Source: Trichocoleus sp. FACHB-40 (GTDB taxonomy: Bacteria > Cyanobacteriota > Cyanobacteriia > Cyanobacteriales > FACHB-T130). From it: DNA of 64,000 nucleotides. Below are positions 25,993 through 33,858 of the stretch, one piece after another. The notes below the pieces were generated by a model. That model searched no databases, was not told the DNA's origin, and saw only the letters and a program-made list of their open reading frames with translations. Position numbers and translations under genes: made by a program. Numbering within the stretch: the first letter of the stretch is position 1; every line of letters begins with the position of its first letter. The stretch is taken from NCBI RefSeq assembly GCF_014695915.1, contig NZ_JACJPF010000066.1:1-64000 (forward strand), in the 5' to 3' direction.

Positions 25993-26124
25993 ACGAATGG
26001 CACTTAACTTTTGCCCCTGCGCTAAGCCCTGAACTAAAGTTTGAGGCTCAAAGCTTAAGTCCGTTGAAACGGACTAAAATGCTTTGTGTATATGAATTTC
26101 AAATCTTAAGTCAGTGCCATTCGT
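25993..26124. repeat. MITE-like element with 12-bp perfect ends
   Basis: ACGAATGGCACT (25993-26004) is perfectly inverted at 26113-26124. Inside is a smaller palindrome AGTCCGTT/AACGGACT (26058-26065, 26068-26075), a motif frequent in cyanobacterial spacers. It fills the gap between the TPR gene and convergent pdxJ. Confidence 0.65.
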
Positions 26125-26149
26125 GCTAAGGACTAATAACTTCAACCAT

Positions 26150-26893
26150 TTACGCCCCCTGATTTGAAATTTCTACCTGGGATAAGACTTGTAAGTAGGC
26201 TTTGACAGCGCCAGATAAGCCGATTTCCAACGCATCAGCAATCAGAGCATGACCAATAGAGACTTCTAGAATACCGGGAATAGAGCAGAATTTTCCCAGA
26301 TTTTGGTGATTGAGATCGTGTCCAGCATTAACCCCTAGACCGAGGGATTGAGCCGTTTGAGCAGCGATCGCGTATTCCTGAAAAACAGACTCTACATCGC
26401 CATGCCCAAATGCAGCCGCATAGGGTTCAGTGTACAGCTCAATCCGTTGGGTGCCGATGTCTTTAGCGTGTTGAATCTGCACCAAATCTGGATTCAAAAA
26501 TAAACTGACTCGAATCCCCAGATTTTTTAACTCATCAATAATCGGGATGAGCCGCTGTCCATCTTCCGCCAGATCCCAACCGTGATCTGAAGTGAAAGTA
26601 TCGGCAGCATCAGGCACCAATGTACACTGCGTTGGTTTGACTTGGCGAACCATCTCCATAAACTGCGGTTGGAATGGATTGCCTTCAATATTAAACTCAA
26701 CCGCGATCGTTTCCGCTAGAGCATACACATCCTCTGGTCGAATGTGACGTTTATCTGGGCGGGGGTGAACTGTAATGCCATTGGCACCAGCTTCGATACA
26801 GATTTTCGCAGCTTTGGTGACGCTTGGGAGTTCCAAAGAACGGGAATTTCTGAGCAGAGCAACCTTGTTGAGGTTAACGCTGAGATTGGTCAT
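26150..26893 (-). CDS. pdxJ: Pyridoxine 5'-phosphate synthase
   Basis: The 247-residue TIM-barrel protein has the family segments LSVNLNKVALLRNSR, ANGITVHPRPDKRHIRPEDV (catalytic His/Arg), FNIEGNPFQPQFMEMV, CTLVPDAADTFTSDHGWDL, LFLNPDLVQIQHA, IELYTEPYA, GLGVNAGHDLNHQNLG and EVSIGHALIADALEIGL. It condenses aminoacetone phosphate with deoxyxylulose phosphate to form vitamin B6. Six bases separate its start from the stop of the PNPOx-fold gene upstream, so the two are co-transcribed; a GNAT gene precedes them and a MocR regulator is divergent. This context suggests B6-linked regulation. Confidence 0.96.
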   Translation of the reverse strand: MTNLSVNLNKVALLRNSRSLELPSVTKAAKICIEAGANGITVHPRPDKRHIRPEDVYALAETIAVEFNIEGNPFQPQFMEMVRQVKPTQCTLVPDAADTFTSDHGWDLAEDGQRLIPIIDELKNLGIRVSLFLNPDLVQIQHAKDIGTQRIELYTEPYAAAFGHGDVESVFQEYAIAAQTAQSLGLGVNAGHDLNHQNLGKFCSIPGILEVSIGHALIADALEIGLSGAVKAYLQVLSQVEISNQGA

Positions 26894-26899
26894 TGCTTG

Positions 26900-27586
26900 T
26901 TACCTTTTGCAAACACGGATGTAATTTTTTACATAAACTGGCAGACTGATTCCCGGCTGTAAACGAGCATCCGCAATTGGCGCAGCAGCAGTTAATTGCA
27001 GGGGCACAACACCCGCCCACACGGGTAAGCTGTAGTCTGCTTCGTCATCGTTAGGATCGCCAGTCCGCACCTTAGCTGATGCCTCATTTAGGGGTAGGGA
27101 GAGTACCAAGGTTCCCTGAAGTTCCTGACGATTTGGCGATCGCACCTCTGCCCATCGCCCCGGTATTACGTGTTCGGTAAAGGCGAGGAGTGCTTCCAGT
27201 TTTTCTTCAGGGTTTTCCGCAATCATCGCTGTGCCAAAAATTACAACTGAGCGATAATTCATCGAGTGGTGGAAGGCAGACCTCGCCAGTACCAGCCCAT
27301 CAAGCAGGGTGACTGTAACGCAGACCTCAATACCGTTAGAGAGCGATCGCAACATCCGGCTAGCAGGCGATCCATGAATATACAGCTTGTCTCCTACCCT
27401 TCCATAAGCAGTAGGAATGACAAAAGGCTGACCGTCTACGACAAATCCAACATGGCACACCAACCCTTCATCCAAAATCTGATAGATAACCTGACGTTCA
27501 TACTCTGCGCGTTGAGGAAGACGCTTGACCGTGCTGCGTTGCGTATGAGTAAGTTCCTCATTTATTTCATGTTCTAAAGAACTCAT
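26900..27586 (-). CDS. Pyridoxamine 5'-phosphate oxidase-fold flavoprotein
   Basis: The 228-residue protein is a split-barrel FMN-binding type protein. It has ILDEGLVCHVGFVVDGQPFV, IPTAYGRVGDKLYIHGSPAS, CVTVTLLDGLVLARSAFHHSM, NYRSVVIFGTA and, towards the end, AKVRTGDPNDDEADY with VWAGVVPL. This is the NimA/PNPOx-like group, distinct from true PdxH, and members bind flavin or related cofactors. Its place directly upstream of pdxJ, in the same transcript and near a MocR regulator, suggests a part in B6 salvage or in flavin- or B6-dependent detoxification. The ATG at 27586 is preceded by a good ribosome site (AGGAGG). Confidence 0.83.
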   Translation of the reverse strand: MSSLEHEINEELTHTQRSTVKRLPQRAEYERQVIYQILDEGLVCHVGFVVDGQPFVIPTAYGRVGDKLYIHGSPASRMLRSLSNGIEVCVTVTLLDGLVLARSAFHHSMNYRSVVIFGTAMIAENPEEKLEALLAFTEHVIPGRWAEVRSPNRQELQGTLVLSLPLNEASAKVRTGDPNDDEADYSLPVWAGVVPLQLTAAAPIADARLQPGISLPVYVKNYIRVCKR

Positions 27587-27650
27587 GATTTCCTCCTAGT
27601 AGTATTTAATACCTTTGACGGCTTGCAGACGCTTGGTAAGGTATGTTTAA

Positions 27651-28124
27651 TCACATCAAATCTAGCCGCATCCCGTTAGTTTCACTGAAGCCAAGACTAG
27701 AGTAAACTGGCTTACCTGATGGAGAGGCGTGTAGGATAACCCTTGTGCAGTTAAGCGATTTCAGATGGTCGATTGCACAAAGCGTGAGTTTCTTGGCAAG
27801 TCCCTGTCTGCGGCGAGGCGGTTCAACGTAAACTCCCCAGATGTATCCATAGTTGCGATATTCCGGTTTGAGGATATGCGGGTAAAGACCAGCAAACAGC
27901 TGACAACTGGCTGAAGCGATCGCTCTACCATCAACCTCCGCGACAAAAGCTTTGTAGCATCGCTCTTTTCGAGCGCCTTCTATAAACTGGAGCGTAATGT
28001 CCAGCCAGTCTGACTCTATTGAGTCAGAAGGAACATGATTATCCAGCCACATTTGATAAAAATGTTCAGCAATTAGGGAATCTTCCTCTGGAAAAGCCTC
28101 TCTGATATGGATTTCTCGTTCCAT
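27651..28124 (-). CDS. GNAT-family N-acetyltransferase
   Basis: With the ATG at 28124 (MEREIHIREAFPEEDSLIAE) the protein has 157 residues; in-frame GTG codons lie just before. It shows the GNAT core: IREAFPEEDSLIAEHFYQMW at the start, KAFVAEVDGRAIASASCQL, the acetyl-CoA motif GVYVEPPRRRQGLAKKLT (R/Q-x-x-G-x-A) and ILHASPSGKPVYSSLGF near the end. The acceptor is unknown. It is the first gene of the minus-strand group leading to pdxJ and is divergent from the MocR regulator, with a 123-base shared control region. Confidence 0.85.
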   Translation of the reverse strand: MEREIHIREAFPEEDSLIAEHFYQMWLDNHVPSDSIESDWLDITLQFIEGARKERCYKAFVAEVDGRAIASASCQLFAGLYPHILKPEYRNYGYIWGVYVEPPRRRQGLAKKLTLCAIDHLKSLNCTRVILHASPSGKPVYSSLGFSETNGMRLDLM

Positions 28125-28170
28125 CACCACGATACGGGTTCACGCTTGTTTCACTGTTAGAGTAATCTTG

Positions 28171-28221
28171 AAAGTGGTCTTCTACAAGAGCCACTTTTGC
28201 GATCTAATATCAGTCCACTTC
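28171..28221. promoter_or_regulatory. Candidate MocR operator repeats in the divergent promoter region
   Basis: AAAGTGG (28171-28177) is inverted perfectly as CCACTTT (28191-28197). A third, direct copy CCACTT occurs at 28215-28220, 24 bases after the second. MocR/PdxR proteins typically bind paired direct or inverted repeats between themselves and the genes they control. The position, between the GNAT-PNPOx-pdxJ unit and the regulator gene, fits this. Confidence 0.4.
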
Positions 28222-28247
28222 GGTCTGATTATCTCAAGCGGGTAACT

Positions 28248-29702
28248 ATGGATTTAGCGATCACCCTCCACAGCAATGCACTACCCTTACATCGACAGCT
28301 ATACGAAGAACTGCGTCAAGCTATTTTGAGCGGACGTTTAGCGCCTAAAGAGCGCATTCCTTCAACGCGATCGCTCGCCAAATCTTTAGGGATTTCTCGT
28401 ACTACCGTTACCCAAAGTTATGAGCAACTCCTCAGCGAAGGCTATATCCAGACCATCGTAGGTTCTGGGACGTTTGTCTGCGATCAACTCCCCGACCTGA
28501 TGCTGCGAAGTACGCCCGTTGAGTCTCAAGAGAAGATTGCTCGTCCACTTTGCAAGCTGTCCAAGTATGGGATAAACCTATCCCAGACGGATGTCTCTTT
28601 GAGGAGTGTACCCGACACCGCGATTAGCTTTCGCTACGGACGACCTGCTTTTGATAAATTTCCAATGCAACTGTGGCGCAAGCTGCTGTTGAGCCACTGT
28701 CGCAAAGGCTCCTCTTGGCTGGACTATACAACCGATCCCCAAGGACACAGACCTTTGCGAGAAGCGATCGCCCGTTACCTGTCTCGTTCTCGTGCGGTGC
28801 AGTGCGACCCCGACTCTGTAATCATGACCAATGGCACCCAGCAAGCGCTGTATATGGTGATGCGCTTGTTGATCGATCCTGGGGATGCGATCGCGATCGA
28901 AGACCCAGGCTACCTCAGCGCACGGCGAATCTTTCTCTCGCAGGGCGCTAAACTCTTGCCTATCGGTTTAGATGAGTCAGGCTTATTAGTCAAGGATTTA
29001 GCCAATACAACTGAACCGATTAAACTTGTCTACGTAACACCCTCTCACCAGTTTCCTACTGGGGCGATACTATCGCTTCCTCGGCGATTAGAGTTACTGT
29101 CTTGGGCGCACTCTACGGGGACGATGATTATTGAAGATGATTATGACAGCGAATATCGCTATGGCGATCGCCCGATTCCCGCCTTGCAAGGGTTAGATAA
29201 AAGTGACTCGGTGCTTTACATCGGGACTTTCTCGAAGGTGCTGTTTCCCTCGCTGCGGATTGGCTATTTAGTGTTACCCCAGAATTTAGTATCAATCTTT
29301 ACCCGCGCTAAGTGGTTGAGCGATCGCCAGTTACCGTTGTTAGAGCAGTATATCCTGACGGATGTTATTGAAGAAGGGCATTTAGAACGTCATCTCAGAA
29401 GAATGCGATCGCACTATGACCAATGTCGAAGCGTGTTAGTGCAGGCTTTAAACGCTCACTTTGGGGAACAAGCGACTATTTTAGGCGAAAAGGCTGGAAT
29501 TCATTTGATGGTGCGACTGCACACCAGCTTTAGCGATGAGGAGATTATTCATCGTGCGGCGAAAGTGGGTGTGGGGATGATGTCCGCCCAACCTCATTAT
29601 CTCAAAGCGCATCGCCCAGGCGAGTTTATCTTTGGTTACTCTGAACTCACTTTGCCACAAATTGAGGAGGGTATTAGCAGGTTGGCGGAAGTTTTGAAAT
29701 AG
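28248..29702 (+). CDS. MocR/PdxR-like transcription regulator (GntR domain plus aminotransferase domain)
   Basis: From the ATG at 28248 (MDLAITLHSNALPLHRQLYE) the protein has 484 residues. An N-terminal GntR winged helix (LRQAILSGRLAPKERIPSTR, LAKSLGISRTTVTQSYEQLL, EGYIQTIVGSGTFV) is joined to a fold-type I aminotransferase-like domain (TNGTQQALYMVMRLLIDPGD, IEDPGYLSARRIF, VTPSHQFPTGAILSLPRR, EDDYDSEYRY). The PLP-binding lysine lies in TFSKVLFPSLRIGYLV. Such fusions sense pyridoxal phosphate or amino acids. PdxR activates B6 synthesis in other bacteria. The divergent pdxJ unit makes a B6 role likely. A TTG 17 codons upstream would give an extended start. Confidence 0.9.
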   Translation: MDLAITLHSNALPLHRQLYEELRQAILSGRLAPKERIPSTRSLAKSLGISRTTVTQSYEQLLSEGYIQTIVGSGTFVCDQLPDLMLRSTPVESQEKIARPLCKLSKYGINLSQTDVSLRSVPDTAISFRYGRPAFDKFPMQLWRKLLLSHCRKGSSWLDYTTDPQGHRPLREAIARYLSRSRAVQCDPDSVIMTNGTQQALYMVMRLLIDPGDAIAIEDPGYLSARRIFLSQGAKLLPIGLDESGLLVKDLANTTEPIKLVYVTPSHQFPTGAILSLPRRLELLSWAHSTGTMIIEDDYDSEYRYGDRPIPALQGLDKSDSVLYIGTFSKVLFPSLRIGYLVLPQNLVSIFTRAKWLSDRQLPLLEQYILTDVIEEGHLERHLRRMRSHYDQCRSVLVQALNAHFGEQATILGEKAGIHLMVRLHTSFSDEEIIHRAAKVGVGMMSAQPHYLKAHRPGEFIFGYSELTLPQIEEGISRLAEVLK

Positions 29703-29724
29703 AGTTAAAGCTGGAAGGAAAGTC

Positions 29725-30450
29725 TTAGTCTTGGGTTAAGTCACCAAAGCGATCGCGATATCTCGCCAGTAACTCAGCCATTTCAGATGCTTGCTGTTGT
29801 GCTAACTCCCGCTGATTTCGCTCAATTTCAGTTAATTCCTCAGCAGTCTGATACCTCGCACCTTGGGCATCGTACCAGTACAATACCTCGCGCTGTATGC
29901 CTCCGACTTGAGCCACAAATCGCCCAATCCCTAAACCAATTTCTGGCATCCAGAATGGTTCTCCGATTTGTAACTGATATTGTCCATTTACTAAACGGTA
30001 AACTTCAAAAGGTTGTTCCTGGTCGCGCCGCCAGAAATTCGGATTATAAATTACATAATACAACACGCCTAAATTGGTATAAATTGCCATTTTTGTATCG
30101 TATTCTCCCCCATAGGTGTGAGAGATAATTTCTAAGACAAAAACAGGCGCAATATTATTTTCTTCCCAAAGAACATAACTAGAGCGAGAACCATTGTTTT
30201 TTCTCCGTTCAACTCCCAAACTTAGAAACCCATCTGGCACCATGGGTACTCTCGGATTCACGCCTGTCGTGTGGTAGATGCCCATATCAACACCAAAATA
30301 CCAGTCAAGACGATTACCCCAAATGAACTCTAGCAAGAATAATAGAAAATTTGGGATAAAATTCTGGTCTTCGTTATCCACTGGTGTATCATCCGAACAA
30401 GGAAGTTCAGCGCTTGTTGGTAATCTGGTTTCCGGGTTGTGCTGTACCAT
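29725..30450 (-). CDS. Uma2-family (DUF820) putative restriction-like nuclease
   Basis: From the ATG at 30450 (MVQHNPETRLPTSAELPCSD) the protein has 241 residues. The PD-(D/E)xK-like Uma2 core is seen as MVPDGFLSLGVERR, APVFVLEIISHTYGGEYDTK (Asp and Glu-Ile-x motif) and YTNLGVLYYVIYNP, then LGIGRFVAQVGGIQREVLYWYD and a coiled tail TEIERNQRELAQQQASEMAE. The family is greatly expanded in cyanobacteria and its role is not settled. It converges with the MocR gene and is not linked to a recognisable operon. Confidence 0.8.
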   Translation of the reverse strand: MVQHNPETRLPTSAELPCSDDTPVDNEDQNFIPNFLLFLLEFIWGNRLDWYFGVDMGIYHTTGVNPRVPMVPDGFLSLGVERRKNNGSRSSYVLWEENNIAPVFVLEIISHTYGGEYDTKMAIYTNLGVLYYVIYNPNFWRRDQEQPFEVYRLVNGQYQLQIGEPFWMPEIGLGIGRFVAQVGGIQREVLYWYDAQGARYQTAEELTEIERNQRELAQQQASEMAELLARYRDRFGDLTQD

Positions 30451-30549
30451 AAAGATTAGCTCCACAAGCTATTAAGATAATTATCCAATAAATACTCCTA
30501 ATTTAATAAAATCCATTTAAGTAATAATCTCTCTTCTCTTCCTCTGCGT

Positions 30550-30625
30550 TCTCAGCGTCTAAAGCGCTAACGCGCATGGCTAAGCGCATCCGCGCCGCTT
30601 CGCGAACGCTAAGGCGGTTCGTTTA
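30550..30625. repeat. GC-rich dispersed repeat (GCGCTAACGCGC type)
   Basis: The segment reads AAAGCGCTAACGCGCATGGC then GCGAACGCTAAGGCGGTTCG, with several short inverted pieces. It is a typical dispersed cyanobacterial spacer repeat and does not encode a protein. Confidence 0.5.
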
Positions 30626-30665
30626 AAAAAGATAGTGTTCATAAATAAAATGAGATTGCCATAAT

Positions 30666-32168
30666 ATGAGTTTAGATGTAATTGTTATCGGTAGCGGAAT
30701 TGGCGGTTTAACCGCAGGGGCGTTACTTGCCCGTTACGGAAAAGGAGTGCTAGTGTGCGAAAGTCACGCGATCGCTGGTGGTGCTGCACACAGTTTCTCG
30801 CGGCAGGGATTTCATTTTGACTCTGGCCCCTCATTTTATTGCGGACTCACCCCTAGAAGCGGTCTAAATCCATTACAGCAAGTGTTAGAAGTTCTGGGAG
30901 AGTCGTTGCAAGCTGTTCCCTACGATCCTATGGGTCACTATCACTTTCCTGAAGGCACTTTTGCCGTTTACAGCAATGCAGAACGCTATCGGCAAACTGT
31001 TGCTGAAATTACGCCTCAGGGTGCAAGAGAATTAGAACAATTTGAAAAACGTTTACTACCTCTTTACGAATCGCTGCGGGGGATTCCTACTATTGCTTTG
31101 AGAGCAGATTGGCAGATGATACCAGTAATTTTGAAGCAATATTTACCATCTGTATTGAAACTGCTACCACATCTGAGAATCGTCCAAGGTTCTGTTGGCG
31201 ATGTGATGGATCGAGAGGTGCGAGATCCTTGGGTACGGCGCTTAATTGACTTGGAGTGTTTTTTACTTTCTGGACTTAAGGCGCACGGTACAATTGCCTC
31301 AGAAGTGGCATTTATGTTGGGGGAACGTTCTCGCGCTGGTGTCGAGTATCCTATTGGGGGAAGTGGCGCAATTGTGGATGCTTTGGTGCGCGGTTTAAAG
31401 CGTTGGGGCGGCGAATTAAAATTGAACGCTCATGTTGAGCAAATACTAATTCAATCAGGCAAAGTAACAGGCGTTAAGTTGAAAAATGGTGAAGTTATTA
31501 ATGCGCCTGTAGTAATTTCTAATGCTACCCTTTGGGATACTTATACTAAGTTATTGCACCCCAAAGATTTGCCGCCATCTTATCGTCAGCAGTCTCTAGA
31601 AACCCCGGTGGTTGATAGCTTTATGCACTTACATTTAGGCATCCGTGCTGAGGGTTTGGAAAATCTGACCGGACATCATGTGGTAGTTCACGATGCGAAT
31701 AAAGATATTACCGAACCGGGGAATACTTGCATGATTTCTATCCCTTCAGTGTGGGACGCTAATCTTGCACCAGTGGGAAATCATGTGGTTCACGCCTACA
31801 CGTTGGAACCTTATGAGGGATGGCGACGGGATGAGAGGTATGAGGAGAGGAAAAAAGAGCGATCGCAATCTCTATTCCGTGCGTTAGAGAGAGTGATTCC
31901 GAATATACGCGATCACATTGTATTAGAACTTATCGGCACACCCTTAACTCACGCTTACTACTTACGCCGCTATCAGGGAACATATGGCCCGGCAATTGTA
32001 GCTGGTAAAGGGATATTTCCAGGCACACAAACGCCGATTTCTGGATTGTATCGCGTGGGGGATAGTACGATGCCAGGAATTGGCGTTCCCGCTGTTGCTG
32101 CTTCGGGAATTTTGTGTGCGAATAGTTTAGTAACTCCGCAAGAAACAGCAAATTTATTAAAGTTATGA
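30666..32168 (+). CDS. FAD-dependent carotenoid isomerase / phytoene desaturase-like oxidoreductase
   Basis: The 500-residue protein has the N-terminal dinucleotide motif VIVIGSGIGGLTAGALLARYG and the CrtI/CrtISO pattern GGAAHSFSRQGFHFDSGPSF. It ends with the FAD-binding segment GLYRVGDSTMPGIGVPAVAASGILCANSL. The distance and the sequence GRYGKGVLVCESH.../YPIGGSGAIVDALVRGLKRWG are those of cyanobacterial CrtISO-type proteins (about 500 residues). It may isomerise poly-cis carotenes or desaturate a related lipid. CrtISO paralogues exist in most cyanobacteria, so the precise substrate is open. No other carotenoid gene is adjacent. Confidence 0.82.
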   Translation: MSLDVIVIGSGIGGLTAGALLARYGKGVLVCESHAIAGGAAHSFSRQGFHFDSGPSFYCGLTPRSGLNPLQQVLEVLGESLQAVPYDPMGHYHFPEGTFAVYSNAERYRQTVAEITPQGARELEQFEKRLLPLYESLRGIPTIALRADWQMIPVILKQYLPSVLKLLPHLRIVQGSVGDVMDREVRDPWVRRLIDLECFLLSGLKAHGTIASEVAFMLGERSRAGVEYPIGGSGAIVDALVRGLKRWGGELKLNAHVEQILIQSGKVTGVKLKNGEVINAPVVISNATLWDTYTKLLHPKDLPPSYRQQSLETPVVDSFMHLHLGIRAEGLENLTGHHVVVHDANKDITEPGNTCMISIPSVWDANLAPVGNHVVHAYTLEPYEGWRRDERYEERKKERSQSLFRALERVIPNIRDHIVLELIGTPLTHAYYLRRYQGTYGPAIVAGKGIFPGTQTPISGLYRVGDSTMPGIGVPAVAASGILCANSLVTPQETANLLKL

Positions 32169-32210
32169 AATACACAAACATATTTTTTTCATGTTTAATT
32201 CAACGAGCCT

Positions 32211-32558
32211 TTAAGAAATACAAAGAGCCTTTTTCAGCGCTTCGTGTACTAACATCAATAAGTCTGATGGTAAAATTCCCAATTTCCTCTGAAACACTGA
32301 TTCATGGACAGTTGCAATCTTATCAGCCCTAATCAAAGATGTTTTTTTCAGACCTACTTGTAAAAACTCCGGATGGTCTTCTTCAATCACAACCCAAGTT
32401 TCACGCAAAGCATCGACAGGCATTTTTGAGAAAATACCCAAAATAATCAACTCTTCTCTATGAACTGCTAAAACAAGAGCTGGTCTAACTTTTGTGGCAG
32501 TTAGATCGCTAAATGGGAAGCGCACCAACCACACTTGTGCTGGCTTAGGCTTCGTCAT
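32211..32558 (-). CDS. MazF/PemK-type toxin (putative mRNA interferase)
   Basis: The 115-residue protein begins with the family signature KPAQVWLVRFPFSDLTATKVRPALVLAVH and continues with FSKMP, SLIRADKIATVHESVF and GILPSDLLMLVHEALKKAL. This SH3-like fold cleaves RNA in characterised members. Its start overlaps the upstream antitoxin gene by 14 bases, the usual arrangement. Conserved Arg in VRPAL and Thr/Ser in KTSLIRADK are retained. The RNA target is unknown. Confidence 0.85.
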   Translation of the reverse strand: MTKPKPAQVWLVRFPFSDLTATKVRPALVLAVHREELIILGIFSKMPVDALRETWVVIEEDHPEFLQVGLKKTSLIRADKIATVHESVFQRKLGILPSDLLMLVHEALKKALCIS

Positions 32559-32730
32559 TATAGATATCTTCTTCTGGGTCGTTCCACTCCTGAAAACCTG
32601 TCTCTGCCAGCTGCATCATCGTAACGGTTTCCACTCTTTTTTCAATATCTGCCATTAGTGCTACAAGTTCCTCCACTGGTAGCTGGAAGATCATGGCTTT
32701 AATTTCTTCAACATTTTGATTTGATGTCAT
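32545..32730 (-). CDS. Antitoxin of the MazF-type pair
   Basis: The 61-residue acidic protein (MTSNQNVEEIKAMIFQLPVE, then ELVALMADIEKRVETVTMMQ and the acidic tail WNDPEEDIYNDEA) lies directly upstream of and overlaps the toxin gene. Small acidic partners with a helical first half and a flexible acidic tail are typical antitoxins in cyanobacterial MazF pairs. No sequence-specific DNA-binding fold is obvious, so autoregulation is uncertain. Confidence 0.75.
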   Translation of the reverse strand: MTSNQNVEEIKAMIFQLPVEELVALMADIEKRVETVTMMQLAETGFQEWNDPEEDIYNDEA

Positions 32731-32951
32731 AACGCTCCTTCTTTGAAAACGGACTTTGTTTTTGTAGAGGCGATCGCACCTTTCCCCAAAATGCGATCGT
32801 GTTTTAAGAAATGAACCACTCTAAGCGATCCAGAAATTTGCACAATCACCCGTATAACTGCAACTTTAGTCCTAGTTAGTGCGTCTTTGCCATAGGGAGA
32901 TACACCTACAATATCTTACCTGAAAGGAAAATATATTTTTCAGGAAAAGCT

Positions 32952-33779
32952 ATGGAACAACTCTCAAAGCGGCAAAAAGAGGCTTTAACTATGGCGTTGT
33001 TGATGAAGACAACTGCTAACAGAGATCCGCGTTTTGAGCGTCGCCTGAAGCAAATATTGTTACGCGGTTATGTTATTTATAAAAGACGCGATCGCTTAGA
33101 AGCAAACATTTTTTATCAATATCAATGTAACTTAAAGCGCCGATTAAAAGAGTGCCTGGAATTTCAGACCGATAATACCGAAGTCCCTTATTATTCGTTC
33201 CTGTTATTAAAGGAGCAGTTTCTAGCCCCTAGTGATATAGACTACCAGTTAACCGTAGGCGCGAGTCAAGTTAATCAAAAATATTTTTCTCTTGATAATC
33301 AACACAAAATTTCTTTATTTCGATATCATATTGCGTGGGTAAGGTTGTGTTTAGCAGTATGCACAACAAATCCTCTAGTTGTTAGATTAAAGAAAAAACT
33401 TGGCTGTATTAGCTTAATTCCGATTAAAGTAAGGAAAGAGCCTGTGAAAGTCCGAAATATTCGGATTCATTATCACGATTTATACCATCTTGAGGTTGCT
33501 CAACTAGAAAGAATCCAGATGGGAAGATACATGGTAAGCGGCATTCACGGAATAAAAGCGCCAGTATTTCATGATGCTCCGATTTTACAAGAGTATGACG
33601 GATTTCTAGATGAAGCTAGAATTGCGATTCACGAGTGGTTAACTCGACCTACAGCTTTTAGTAAAATTAAGGCAATTTGCTGGATGACTTTGCTAATATT
33701 ACACGGCATCAATCCTTTTGCAGTTGTCATGCGTCATCTTAAGAGTATGAAAAAAAAGCAGCAAGAATTATGGTGCTGA
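32952..33779 (+). CDS. Uncharacterised basic protein
   Basis: The 275-residue protein (MEQLSKRQKEALTMALLMKT) is rich in Lys and Arg with a ribosome site AGGAAAAG before the ATG. It looks largely helical at the start (residues 20-70, many RR/KR pairs), has a basic stretch VRLKKKLGCISLIPIKVRKE, a motif HYHDLYHLEVAQLERIQMGR and a helical C-terminal region ending in HLKSMKKKQQELWC with a hydrophobic run WMTLLILHGINPF at about 240-255. No known domain is recognised. Flanking genes (toxin-antitoxin, antiporter) give no clue. It may be nucleic-acid-binding because of its charge; this is only inference. Confidence 0.6.
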   Translation: MEQLSKRQKEALTMALLMKTTANRDPRFERRLKQILLRGYVIYKRRDRLEANIFYQYQCNLKRRLKECLEFQTDNTEVPYYSFLLLKEQFLAPSDIDYQLTVGASQVNQKYFSLDNQHKISLFRYHIAWVRLCLAVCTTNPLVVRLKKKLGCISLIPIKVRKEPVKVRNIRIHYHDLYHLEVAQLERIQMGRYMVSGIHGIKAPVFHDAPILQEYDGFLDEARIAIHEWLTRPTAFSKIKAICWMTLLILHGINPFAVVMRHLKSMKKKQQELWC

Positions 33780-33858
33780 TTCGATTTTAGAAACAAACCA
33801 CAAAGGGGAAGGGAGAAGAGAAAAAATGGTTTTGTTTGGGGTGCGATCGCACCCCACG

